A stretch of 64,000 bases of DNA from Winogradskyella luteola (lineage in GTDB: Bacteria > Bacteroidota > Bacteroidia > Flavobacteriales > Flavobacteriaceae), in assembly GCF_019203985.1 (NCBI RefSeq), contig NZ_JAGSPD010000010.1, positions 1-64,000 on the forward strand, read 5' to 3'. The translations under genes and the position numbers were made by a program. The stretch's first letter is position 1, and every line of letters begins with the position of its first letter. Below, piece by piece: positions 1-8,040 of this stretch. The notes beneath the pieces were generated by a model, which saw nothing but the letters and a program-made list of their open reading frames with translations, searched no databases and was not told the DNA's origin.

Positions 1-2397
1 CATAGTGAATGAAGCGTCATCAACGTCAATGACATCAAAAGTTTGAGCATTTATCGAAGGGCAAGTACCATTTGTCGTGTACTCAATTGTATAGGTTGCG
101 CCTGGTGTACCTCCAGTAACTTCACCTGTATTTGGATCAATTACTGCGCCATCAGTAGGTGCTGGATTAAATGTAAATGTTCCACCTGGTAATCCTGTGA
201 GTGTTACGGTAGCTCCATTACAGTTTGGTGTCACTGTAAAAGATGCATCATCTCTTGGTACTACCACAAGGTTGAATAAAGGATTTGCTGTAGCATTGTA
301 ACAGTTGGAATCCCCTGCACTTTCAACTCTAACATAAATTGGTTGAGGATTTATTGTATTGGTATAATCTAATGGCAGTTCGCCTGTATCACCATCTGCA
401 TCAGCAAAACTTAAATGATATGTTACATTAAAATCTGTAGCAGCTTGTGTGCCTAAAATTCCTAATGTTTGTACGCTTAAATCAAATTCTTCAAAGCCAT
501 CGTTAGAAGGGTCGTCACACAATACTAAGTCTGGCACATCATTAATATCTGGTTGACCAGCGACATTTAATGTAAATGGAAGCACTTCGTGACAACCAGA
601 ATTTTGATATTCTACCCTAATGTATATAGTTTCCCCATCAGTACCAGAATAAGCATTTGTACCAGTAATGGCACCTATATCTCCACTAGCATCTCCAAAT
701 GAGTTGTGATATGTCACAATCATATCACCAGGAATCGTTGAACTAGCTAATACTGTAGCAGTATTTACCTCTAAATCAAAAATATAAGGAGGCATTCCCG
801 TATCACAAACAAATAGATTACTTGGAGCTTCGGTAACTATTTCTGGGAGTACATTTATACATACTTCTTCCGTGTATTCACAGCCAAAATCATCAGTGAC
901 TCTATATGTGTAACAATATAGCCCCTCATTAGGTGGAGCTACAGTAATAACATTGCCGGTAGTATTTGTTATTGTTGGGTCAGCATCCCATGCTTCACTA
1001 CTTATCATAGGAGTGAATGCAAAATCTGATTCCAATAATGATTCATCAAAATTTAACGACCATGTAAAAATTGTTCCATCATCAATATTTAAGTGATCTT
1101 CGATAAACAATGTCCATGTTCCATTAATAGTAGAGCCTACAAAAGAATTAAAATTTCCAACCGGTAAATACGGTCCAGCTGCAGGATCTACCGAGTTGCC
1201 TGGTGTAGGAGTACCACCTGGAATTGTTGGACCAGCACTTAATTGTTGTGTTCCACTCATTGAGAAACAATACTCCCAACCTGTACCAGGACCAGTGCCA
1301 TCAGAAATAATAGGGTCACCCACAAAAGTACCTCCACCTGTTTGATTATGCAGAGTTACTTGTTGTCCACTCGGGCTAATAATTATTATTTCTAAATCCC
1401 CGATGTAAGTATGTTCCATTACCAAGCAAACACTTTCAAGTTGTGATGCATTAGTTATGGTCTGTCCTAAAAAACAATCCAATTCTAATTCTGAACTATA
1501 AGTCTGACCACCTTGCGAACCTAAATTCGCTTGTACTCCACCATTAGCACAATCTATAGCAAATGTAACTCCCTCTACTTGACCTGTGATATCTGTAGAA
1601 TCGCCATAGCAAATTGTACTATCAGCAGCTTGTGTACCCGTAAAATCTGGGTCGGTAGAAACATGAATAAACTGATTAATAAAATTTGAACTTGAACACC
1701 CTGCAGGGTTGTCATCAGATACAGTTAAATTAACTATATATATCCCCTCATTGTTATAGGTTTTAGATACCACTTGACCTGTTCCGTTGGTTCCATCACC
1801 GAAATCCCATTCGTATGTTGCACCTGTTGCGTCAGATGAGAAAACACCATCACCCTCAAAAGTGATTTCTTCACCTTGACATATTCTTATTACATCTTCA
1901 GCATTTGCAGCCGGAGTCGAACTTACTAAAACAGCATCAATTGACTGGCAAGGTTCAAAGCAAGAGATCTCTGCTATCCAACCAGCTGAAGGGCCACTAT
2001 CATTACTTGTGTAAACTATTGTTAAGCAACCATCTGGATTAGGCTGACCTCCTGGATTTATTTCTGTCAATGAAGCAGTAATTGTGCCTGGGCTGCTTAC
2101 GGCTGTAAAAACACCTATCTCATCATATGTCGCATCGGGACCATTATAAATTGTTAAAAAATCTTGATTGGCCTGTAACGCAAACTGCGTAAAATTCAAT
2201 TGTGCTTGAAAGCCAGGACTATCTGGACATAATGTTAGTGTAAAGTTTTCATCATTGCCTGCATTACCAAATTCCCCACCAGAATCATAGAAAAATCCAG
2301 GTGAGCATTGATTAAATATCCCATTTTGCATTAATATATCTTGAGCACTTAAACTAAACGATATCGTAGTTACGACTAATAGTAAAAATCTTTTCAT
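1..2397 (-). CDS. Large secreted adhesin-like multidomain protein, C-terminus beyond window
   Basis: Read on the minus strand from the ATG at 2397, 799 codons stay open to the window edge, so the C-terminus is missing. It starts with a signal peptide (MKRFLLLVVTT..SAQ). Next come a CUB-like region (about aa 20-140), a PKD domain near aa 165-235 containing YEWDFGDGT, and a proprotein-convertase P-domain-like region near aa 300-450 (GDLEIIIISPSG, GTWTLFIEDH). Two related modules follow at about aa 510-690, with FDL, TYH and IYVRVE motifs, then the start of a repeat of about 77 aa opening with DDASFT. This architecture is usual for T9SS-exported surface proteins of Bacteroidota, whose sorting domain would lie in the missing part. 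A role in adhesion or in gliding-associated surface structure is inferred. The small secreted protein encoded just upstream lies 7 bases away and is probably cotranscribed. Confidence 0.85.
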   Translation of the reverse strand, partial: MKRFLLLVVTTISFSLSAQDILMQNGIFNQCSPGFFYDSGGEFGNAGNDENFTLTLCPDSPGFQAQLNFTQFALQANQDFLTIYNGPDATYDEIGVFTAVSSPGTITASLTEINPGGQPNPDGCLTIVYTSNDSGPSAGWIAEISCFEPCQSIDAVLVSSTPAANAEDVIRICQGEEITFEGDGVFSSDATGATYEWDFGDGTNGTGQVVSKTYNNEGIYIVNLTVSDDNPAGCSSSNFINQFIHVSTDPDFTGTQAADSTICYGDSTDITGQVEGVTFAIDCANGGVQANLGSQGGQTYSSELELDCFLGQTITNASQLESVCLVMEHTYIGDLEIIIISPSGQQVTLHNQTGGGTFVGDPIISDGTGPGTGWEYCFSMSGTQQLSAGPTIPGGTPTPGNSVDPAAGPYLPVGNFNSFVGSTINGTWTLFIEDHLNIDDGTIFTWSLNFDESLLESDFAFTPMISSEAWDADPTITNTTGNVITVAPPNEGLYCYTYRVTDDFGCEYTEEVCINVLPEIVTEAPSNLFVCDTGMPPYIFDLEVNTATVLASSTIPGDMIVTYHNSFGDASGDIGAITGTNAYSGTDGETIYIRVEYQNSGCHEVLPFTLNVAGQPDINDVPDLVLCDDPSNDGFEEFDLSVQTLGILGTQAATDFNVTYHLSFADADGDTGELPLDYTNTINPQPIYVRVESAGDSNCYNATANPLFNLVVVPRDDASFTVTPNCNGATVTLTGLPGGTFTFNPAPTDGAVIDPNTGEVTGGTPGATYTIEYTTNGTCPSINAQTFDVIDVDDASFTM

Positions 2398-2404
2398 TAT
2401 TTTT

Positions 2405-2872
2405 TTATTGAAATTGAGACTTAATCTGAATGAAATAATTTGTACCGTCTACTCGGTACAATTTGTTTTCTGAGGGATAGAAATCAAAATTATATTTTAA
2501 AGGGTTGAAGGTTTGCCTATTAAAATTTGTATCTCTTTTAAGGTTCTTATTGTAATGATTAAATAAATCAACCTCAGATAATAAAGTATAGTTTCTCTGC
2601 TTCTCCTTAATATTTATTTGAATTATACTAAATCTATTCCTTAATAAATGTTTTATTCGTTTTACATATGCTGGCCTATCTAAAACCTGCTTTTTTGTTG
2701 ACTCTTGATACACTTCTTGGATCTTAGAAAGTTCGTTAGATGTAAGTGGTGCTTTTACATTATCCTTATATTTTACGGCTTTATAGGATACTTTCCCATC
2801 ATTTTGAGAAGCCATATTCAATGGAATAAATAGCATACAAATGAAAATACTTAAAAATAGTTTTTTAGACAT
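2405..2872 (-). CDS. Small secreted protein of unknown function
   Basis: A 155-aa protein with an N-terminal signal peptide (hydrophobic FLSIFICMLFIPL, probable cleavage near ASQ at aa 21-23). The mature part is basic and mostly polar, with no cysteine and no family that I recognise. A central stretch around aa 45-75 is rich in Lys, Arg and Gln and looks helical; the C-terminal 30 residues look like beta strands. It lies only 7 bases upstream of the large adhesin-like gene on the same strand, so the two probably form an operon. It may be a periplasmic or surface partner of that protein, but this rests on neighbourhood only. It is too short to be a PorP/SprF-type outer-membrane partner. Confidence 0.7.
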   Translation of the reverse strand: MSKKLFLSIFICMLFIPLNMASQNDGKVSYKAVKYKDNVKAPLTSNELSKIQEVYQESTKKQVLDRPAYVKRIKHLLRNRFSIIQINIKEKQRNYTLLSEVDLFNHYNKNLKRDTNFNRQTFNPLKYNFDFYPSENKLYRVDGTNYFIQIKSQFQ

Positions 2873-3022
2873 GGACTTTTGTGTTTTATAGAATTTCGAA
2901 AATTAAGAAAATTTTAGGAAAACCGCTGTTAATTCGTCAACGTTATTGGCATTTCAACGGTTTTATATATATAACAACTTCATTTATAAATCTCCTACCC
3001 TATCGATGCTATTTTTATTACG

Positions 3023-3030
3023 TATCTTTG
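3023..3030 (+). promoter_or_regulatory. Putative Flavobacterium-type -7 box for folE
   Basis: TATCTTTG matches the Bacteroidota -7 consensus TAnnTTTG exactly and lies 40 bases before the folE start. No clear TTG (-33) box is seen at the usual spacing. Confidence 0.4.
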
Positions 3031-3070
3031 CGCTTTGATTTTTAGAATTTGATTTATAACCTTTATTACA

Positions 3071-3748
3071 ATGAAAATCGATAGTGATTTTAATGATATA
3101 GATGCTTTAGGTGACGACCATATTGGTTCATCTAGTGATACACCTTTACGAGATGACGCTTTTAAATTAACCAATTCCGAAAAGGTTGATATTATAAAAG
3201 ATGATGTAAGACACATAATGGAAACTCTAGGATTGGATCTTAGTGACGACAGCCTCAGTGGTACACCAAATCGTGTTGCCAAAATGTTTGTAAACGAAAT
3301 TTTTGGAGGTTTAGACCCTAATAAAAAACCAAGTGCATCAACATTTGAGAACAAGTATAAGTATGGTGAAATGTTGGTAGAAAAAAACATTACAGTGTAT
3401 TCTACTTGCGAGCACCACCTTTTACCCATTGTTGGTCGTGCACACGTGGCTTATATTTCTAACGGCACTGTAGTTGGCTTATCTAAAATGAATCGCATTG
3501 TAGATTATTTTGCAAAACGCCCTCAAGTACAAGAACGTTTAACGATTCAGATCGTGAAAGAACTTCAAAACGTTTTAAACACAAAGGATGTTGCATGTGT
3601 TATTGACGCTAAACACTTATGTGTCAATTCTCGTGGAATTAGAGATGTTGAAAGTAGTACTGTAACTTCAGAATTTGGTGGTAAATTCAAAAATAAGGAA
3701 ACACGAAGAGAATTTTTAGATTACATAAAATTGGACACTAATTTTTAA
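3071..3748 (+). CDS. folE: GTP cyclohydrolase I
   Basis: Converts GTP to 7,8-dihydroneopterin triphosphate, the first step of tetrahydrofolate and pterin synthesis; cytosolic, decameric in the family. The 225-aa protein has the Zn-binding signature STCEHHLLP (Cys113, His116 by position) with the third ligand Cys184 in KHLCV, and the GLSKMNRIVDYFAKRPQVQE helix. The first 40 residues are an Asp/Ser-rich extension that is not part of the catalytic fold. The ATG start is preceded by an A/T-rich leader and a TAnnTTTG box. The gene is divergent from the secreted-protein pair upstream. folD, which acts later in folate metabolism, lies at 58.8 kb. Confidence 0.97.
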   Translation: MKIDSDFNDIDALGDDHIGSSSDTPLRDDAFKLTNSEKVDIIKDDVRHIMETLGLDLSDDSLSGTPNRVAKMFVNEIFGGLDPNKKPSASTFENKYKYGEMLVEKNITVYSTCEHHLLPIVGRAHVAYISNGTVVGLSKMNRIVDYFAKRPQVQERLTIQIVKELQNVLNTKDVACVIDAKHLCVNSRGIRDVESSTVTSEFGGKFKNKETRREFLDYIKLDTNF

Positions 3749-3791
3749 CTATATTTGAAATTGATATTTAATTACAAATATATTCTATACC

Positions 3792-4349
3792 ATGAAAACT
3801 AAGTTATTTATATTTTTATCAATCTTGTCATTTTTGGCTTGTCAAAAGGAAGAGCAATTTATAACCGATGAATCACAAGATAGTATTGTAAAAAAAAGTA
3901 AAGATTTAGAAGATATAGTAATTGATCAAAGTAACCTTTGCGATTTTAACATAGAGTCAGATATAACGCCATATTTCGGTGAAGATGGTGAACCTCTTGT
4001 TGACTTTAGATGGTATAACAGTGATGAAGTATTTGAATTTTGTTCCGTGCCAAATATTCCAGCTTATATTCAAGTATCAGACAACCCTCCATTTGCATCG
4101 TGTGGATATAGTTTTATAAATGAATACTATCCTATCGATTTTTACAACACCGATCATTTAACAAAAAATATAAATTATTTAACAGATGGACCGCCACATT
4201 TAGTGTATAATCCATACAATCCACCAACTTTTCAGAACGAAATATACGGCAGTAAATGTTTTTACTGGAGAATAATAGTAATAAGTGATTGTAGTAATAG
4301 TTGTCAAAATATAATTACTAAATGGAAATTCTTCGAGTTTAATATATAG
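3792..4349 (+). CDS. Predicted lipoprotein of unknown function
   Basis: A 185-aa protein with a type II signal peptide: MKTKLFIFLSI then the lipobox SFLAC, giving lipidated Cys17, followed by an acidic linker (QKEEQFITDE). The mature domain has eight further cysteines, including CDFN near aa 50, CSVPN, CGYSF and a C-terminal CSNSC pair, which suggests disulfide-stabilised beta structure outside the cytoplasm. I recognise no family. It sits between folE and cysS with no functional link to either. Lgt, which would attach the lipid, is encoded 2 kb downstream. Confidence 0.75.
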   Translation: MKTKLFIFLSILSFLACQKEEQFITDESQDSIVKKSKDLEDIVIDQSNLCDFNIESDITPYFGEDGEPLVDFRWYNSDEVFEFCSVPNIPAYIQVSDNPPFASCGYSFINEYYPIDFYNTDHLTKNINYLTDGPPHLVYNPYNPPTFQNEIYGSKCFYWRIIVISDCSNSCQNIITKWKFFEFNI

Positions 4350-4434
4350 ATTTAATATATTTTCTTCTACACATAAATTCTGTTTATTCGAAACTATCAC
4401 TCTAGTTTTATTTATATTTCTATAAGCTTTAACC

Positions 4435-5916
4435 ATGTCACTATTTAATACGCAGAATATAAGAATATACAATTCGCTTTCTGGCGAAAAGGAAGTTTTT
4501 AAACCTCTAAACGAAGGCTACGTTGGCATGTACGTTTGTGGACCAACTGTATACAGCAACGTACACTTGGGTAATGTAAGAACTTTTATGTCTTTTGATG
4601 TTGTATTTAGGTATTTAAAGCATTTAGATTATAAAGTTAGATATGTAAGAAACATTACTGATGCAGGTCATTTAGAAAATGATGCAGATGAAGGGGAAGA
4701 CCGAATTGCAAAAAAAGCACGATTAGAGTCTATAGAACCCATGGAAGTGGTACAACGCTATACTGTAGATTTTCATAATATACTTAATGAATTCAACTTC
4801 TTACCACCTAGTATAGAGCCTACTGCAACAGGTCATATTATTGAGCAAATTGAGATTATAAAAAGTATTATTGATAACGGTTTTGCATACGAAGTCAACG
4901 GGTCTGTCTATTTTGATATTCATAAATACAACGCTTCCAAGGAGTATGGTATTTTAAGTAAACGTAAACTTGAAGATTTAATACACAATACACGTGCTCT
5001 CGATGGTCAGTCAGACAAGAAAAACCCTCAGGATTTTGCGCTTTGGAAAAAAGCTGAACCTCAGCACATTATGCGCTGGCCTTCACCTTGGAGTGACGGT
5101 TTTCCTGGTTGGCATTTAGAATGTACAGCTATGAGTACTAAATATTTAGGAGAGCAATTTGATATCCATGGTGGTGGAATGGATTTAAAATTTCCACATC
5201 ACGAATGTGAAATAGCGCAGGCAGAAGCTACCAATAACAAATCACCCGTTAATTATTGGATGCATGCAAACATGCTTATTATGAATGGTAAAAAAATGGC
5301 AAAGTCCACTGGTAATTTTATTTTACCAAATGAAATTTTCTCTGGCGACAATCCACATATTACTAAAGCATACTTGCCTAGTGTTGCCCGTTTTTTTATG
5401 TTGCAAGCTCATTACAGAAGTATTTTAGATTTTACGAATAATGGTCTGCTGGCAAGCGAAAAAGGTTTCTTTAGATTAATGGATGCCATCAATATTATCG
5501 ACGATTTAAAAATTAGTAGTACTTCATCTTTTGATGTAAACACTTGGAAACAGAAGTGTTATGATGCTATGAATGATGATTTTAATACTCCTATTTTAAT
5601 CGCCACACTTTTTGATGCAGCCAAATTTATAAACCAGGTTAAAGATGGAAGTGCTACCATAACTAAAGAAGATTTAGAGTTGTTAAAGCAAACCATCGAG
5701 ACATTTACTTTTGATATCTTGGGTCTTGTTAATGTTTCTAAAGAAAATTCGGGAACTGATAAATTATCTGGTGCAGTAGAAATTTTAATCAAACTTAGAA
5801 AGGAAGCTAGATTAAATAAAAATTTTGCTTTATCCGACAAGATTAGAGACGAATTGGCTGAAGTTGGTATTCAACTGAACGATAGTAGGGAGGGCACGAC
5901 ATTTACGACCAGTTAG
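4435..5916 (+). CDS. cysS: Cysteinyl-tRNA synthetase
   Basis: Charges tRNA-Cys with cysteine; class Ia synthetase, cytosolic. The 493-aa length fits the family. Catalytic signatures are visible: the HIGH-type motif HLGN at aa 44-47 and the KMSKS-type motif KMAKS at aa 287-291. Zn ligands are Cys35 in YVCGPTVY, the Cys in WHLECTAMS and the His/Cys in [11 protein letters not shown]. The C-terminal DALR-like helical domain ends with [13 protein letters not shown], as usual for the family. yidD begins 46 bases downstream; a short imperfect hairpin (AAAACCCTT / AAGGTTTT) lies between them. Confidence 0.98.
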   Translation: MSLFNTQNIRIYNSLSGEKEVFKPLNEGYVGMYVCGPTVYSNVHLGNVRTFMSFDVVFRYLKHLDYKVRYVRNITDAGHLENDADEGEDRIAKKARLESIEPMEVVQRYTVDFHNILNEFNFLPPSIEPTATGHIIEQIEIIKSIIDNGFAYEVNGSVYFDIHKYNASKEYGILSKRKLEDLIHNTRALDGQSDKKNPQDFALWKKAEPQHIMRWPSPWSDGFPGWHLECTAMSTKYLGEQFDIHGGGMDLKFPHHECEIAQAEATNNKSPVNYWMHANMLIMNGKKMAKSTGNFILPNEIFSGDNPHITKAYLPSVARFFMLQAHYRSILDFTNNGLLASEKGFFRLMDAINIIDDLKISSTSSFDVNTWKQKCYDAMNDDFNTPILIATLFDAAKFINQVKDGSATITKEDLELLKQTIETFTFDILGLVNVSKENSGTDKLSGAVEILIKLRKEARLNKNFALSDKIRDELAEVGIQLNDSREGTTFTTS

Positions 5917-5962
5917 AAGCCAATCCTAAAAACCCTTTCCAAGAGAAGGTTTTACCATTATT

Positions 5963-6199
5963 ATGAAAAATATTCTGATTGCTCCTTTTCTATTCCTCAT
6001 TAAAGTCTATCAGACCGTAATTTCCCCCATTACACCAGCAACATGTAGGTACCAACCTACCTGTTCGCATTATGCAAAAGAAGCTTTGGAAGTACATGGT
6101 TTTTTTAAAGGTGGTAAATTAGCTTTAAAACGTATTTTTAGTTGTCATCCTTGGGGAGGAAAAGGTTATGATCCTGTTCCCAAAAAGGATGACAACTAA
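5963..6199 (+). CDS. yidD: Membrane protein insertion efficiency factor YidD
   Basis: A small (78 aa) membrane-associated protein thought to help YidC insert proteins into the inner membrane. It has the family core: an N-terminal amphipathic/hydrophobic helix ([18 protein letters not shown]), the [14 protein letters not shown] motif with paired cysteines, and the C-terminal [14 protein letters not shown]. The tail KKDDN is followed by a stop. Seventy bases further on, the last 32 bases of the [10 protein letters not shown] coding region recur with one mismatch (6272-6303) and end in a different tail, so this 3' end has been rearranged. lgt follows after 185 bases. Confidence 0.93.
   Translation: MKNILIAPFLFLIKVYQTVISPITPATCRYQPTCSHYAKEALEVHGFFKGGKLALKRIFSCHPWGGKGYDPVPKKDDN
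6149..6180 (+). repeat. Direct repeat, copy 1 (inside the yidD 3' end)
   Basis: 32 bases beginning CCTTGGGGAGG, encoding [10 protein letters not shown]. Copy 2 is at 6272-6303 with a single T/C difference. Confidence 0.9.
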
Positions 6200-6271
6200 A
6201 AATTTTCCCTCGCCCGCATGCTCGCCCATTCATTAAAAATGTACTCCGTACATTTTCTTTACGCTCTGTCG
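6200..6271. repeat. GC-richer insert with hairpin between the two yidD tail copies
   Basis: About 72 bases separating the two yidD-tail copies. It holds a direct repeat CTCGCCC (6209-6215 and 6221-6227, around GCATG) and a perfect 9-bp hairpin AAAATGTAC / GTACATTTT with a 3-base loop (6236-6256). The first half is notably richer in G+C than its surroundings. No ORF and no transposase is present. It looks like a small inserted element or the product of an illegitimate recombination event. Confidence 0.5.
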
Positions 6272-6319
6272 CCTTGGGGAGGAAAAGGTTATGATCCCGT
6301 TCCTCCAAAAGAAGATTAA
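6269..6319 (+). pseudogene. Orphan second copy of the yidD C-terminal end
   Basis: Reads [16 protein letters not shown] then stop, in one frame. This is a duplicate of the YidD C-terminus without the rest of the gene. The PPKED ending looks at least as canonical for YidD as the tail now attached to the intact gene, so this may be the original 3' end left behind. It has no start codon and should not be expressed as a protein. Confidence 0.7.
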
Positions 6320-6384
6320 TATTACGTTAATCTCAATTTCAATCACATTCAAAATATTATATTTACGCCATAAATAGTATATCT

Positions 6385-7209
6385 ATGCATCTATTAAAAA
6401 TAAACTGGGATCCAGTAAAATCAATCGATTTAGGTTTTTTTGAACTTCATTTTTACAGTGTTATGTGGATTGTTGCCTTTGTTCTAGGTTTTCAAGTCAC
6501 TAAGCGCATTTGGAAAAATGAGGGAGAATCCAATGACTCTTTAGATTCACTATTTATATATTCTGTTTTAGGGATTATGCTAGGTGCAAGATTGGGCCAT
6601 GTTATCTTTTATCAATCAGAATTAATCTCAGAAGATTTCTTCAGTATCTTTTTGCCATTTAGTTTTAAAGATGGCATACGATTTACGGGCTTCCAAGGTC
6701 TGGCTAGTCATGGAGCGGCAATAGGTATGATTATTTCTATGTACCTGTACAATAAAAAAGTCTTAAAAAAATCTGTGATTTGGATTTTAGATCGCGTAGT
6801 GATCCCTGTAGCTTTAGGTGCTGTATTTGTTAGGGTAGGTAATTTTATCAATTCAGAAATTATTGGCAAATATACCGGTAGTGATTTTGGAGTGGTCTTT
6901 AGACAACTAAGTGAAACAGAACCGAGGCATCCTGCACAATTGTACGAGGCTTCCTGCTATGTTTTTGTGTTTATAATTCTTTTATACTTCTATTGGAAAA
7001 CTAAAAAATCGGAACAACAAGGCTTTTTGTTTGGCCTGTTCCTTCTCTTATTATGGACCGTTAGATTCTTTGTAGAATATGTAAAGGAACCTCAAAATAT
7101 AGAACGTGCCGATTGGTTATTGAATACAGGACAGCTTCTAAGTATTCCCTTTATTTTAATTGGTTTGTATTTTATGTTCTTCTATAAACCAAAAACCGAA
7201 TTAAGCTAA
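6385..7209 (+). CDS. lgt: Prolipoprotein diacylglyceryl transferase
   Basis: Transfers diacylglycerol from phosphatidylglycerol to the lipobox cysteine of prolipoproteins, the first step of lipoprotein maturation; inner membrane. The 274-aa protein has about seven membrane helices and the family motifs GARLGHVIFYQ, GLASHGAAIG, the Lgt signature around VRVGNFINSEIIGKYT, and EPRHPAQLYEA. Its stop codon shares one base with the ATG of the DUF192 gene (taATG), so the two are translationally coupled. At least four predicted lipoproteins in this window (3.8, 7.2, 50.5 and 52.3 kb) would be substrates. Confidence 0.97.
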   Translation: MHLLKINWDPVKSIDLGFFELHFYSVMWIVAFVLGFQVTKRIWKNEGESNDSLDSLFIYSVLGIMLGARLGHVIFYQSELISEDFFSIFLPFSFKDGIRFTGFQGLASHGAAIGMIISMYLYNKKVLKKSVIWILDRVVIPVALGAVFVRVGNFINSEIIGKYTGSDFGVVFRQLSETEPRHPAQLYEASCYVFVFIILLYFYWKTKKSEQQGFLFGLFLLLLWTVRFFVEYVKEPQNIERADWLLNTGQLLSIPFILIGLYFMFFYKPKTELS

Positions 7210-7709
7210 TGCAATTAAAAGCCATTTTAAAATATACATTTCTATATATTGGTCTTGCAATACTCACAAACTGTAAGGAGGATAAAACAACCAAAACTGA
7301 AAACAAAGTTGTAGTTAGCTTTAAGAAAGAAGGTGTTTTACATCTTAAAAAAGCAGATTCGGATTCTATTATTAAAACCTTGGATATTGAAATAGCAGAT
7401 AATGAATACGAGACTCAAACCGGTTTAATGTATAGGGCTAAACTAGAAAGTAATCATGGAATGCTATTTATATTCCCAAATGTGCAAATGCGCAGCTTCT
7501 ACATGAAGAATACCAAAATTCCACTAGATATAATTTATATAGACGAGAACAAGAGCATTGTAAGCTTTCAAAAAAATGCCAAACCTTTTGATGAAACGTC
7601 TCTCCCATCGGAAGCTCCTGCTCAATATGTTTTAGAAATCAATGCAGGGCTTTCTGATGAATGGCAACTTGAAGTTGGTGATAAAGTTACGTTTGAGGTT
7701 TTAGATTAA
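7209..7709 (+). CDS. DUF192 domain lipoprotein
   Basis: A 166-aa protein with a lipoprotein-type N-terminus (IGLAILTNC, Cys22) followed by a DUF192 domain over about aa 55-165. Family features are TGLMYRAKL, GMLFIFPNVQMRSFYMKNTK, IPLDIIYID and the C-terminal YVLEINAG...VGDKVTF. DUF192 is a small beta-rich domain common in secreted and membrane proteins; its biochemical role is not settled. It starts on the last base of the lgt stop codon and so is coupled to lgt. It is the last gene before a region of palindromes and convergent secDF. Confidence 0.9.
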   Translation: MQLKAILKYTFLYIGLAILTNCKEDKTTKTENKVVVSFKKEGVLHLKKADSDSIIKTLDIEIADNEYETQTGLMYRAKLESNHGMLFIFPNVQMRSFYMKNTKIPLDIIYIDENKSIVSFQKNAKPFDETSLPSEAPAQYVLEINAGLSDEWQLEVGDKVTFEVLD

Positions 7710-7752
7710 ACCAAGTTCAATTTTAATCGAACTAATTTTAAACAACCTATAC

Positions 7753-7837
7753 TATTCTGCAAGGTTTTTGATACCTTGTAGGTATTATAAAGCTCGCTCA
7801 AAACATACTCATAAGGTATCAAAAACCTTGCAGGATA
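7753..7837. repeat. REPIN-like pair of inverted palindromes
   Basis: A perfect 21-bp inverted repeat (7757-7777 and 7813-7833; left arm CTGCAAGGTTTTTGATACCTT), extendable to 25 bp with one G-T pair, around a 35-base spacer. Each arm is itself a small palindrome (CTGCAAGGT-TTTTGAT-ACCTTGTAG on the left; AAGGT..ACCTT on the right), the layout of two REP sequences facing each other. An outer 10-bp inverted repeat CAATTTTAAT / ATTAAAATTG (7718-7727, 7906-7915) and a palindrome AACCAATTGGTT (7863-7874) lie in the same 331-base gap. No gene is seen in the gap. The pair lies between convergent genes and could also help terminate transcription. Confidence 0.65.
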
Positions 7838-7951
7838 CTTTTTTATAACACTATATTTTGAGAACCAATTGGTTAAACAGTATTAATCGTATTAAGATTA
7901 GACTAATTAAAATTGTGATTCTTCAGTCATTCTTTCCTCTGGGTGACAAAC

Positions 7952-7982
7952 AAAAAAATGCCTCTCAATTAAGAAAGGCATT
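7952..7982 (-). terminator. Rho-independent terminator of secDF
   Basis: On the minus strand, AATGCCT / AGGCATT (7976-7982 with 7957-7963) encloses a short loop and is followed by seven T residues. It lies about 60 bases past the secDF stop. Confidence 0.8.
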
Positions 7983-8040
7983 ATTATTCTGCGATGACAC
8001 TTAGACATTGCCCAGTGTAACATCTTATATATTTAAAGAC

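Noticed and set aside
4200..4472. 90-codon minus-strand frame across the end of the lipoprotein gene
   Set aside because: Antisense to the lipoprotein gene, low-complexity Tyr/Thr-rich sequence and no start context.
6200..6271. Insert after yidD as an insertion sequence
   Set aside because: Too short, no transposase, no target-site duplication other than the yidD tail copy itself; kept only as an unexplained element.
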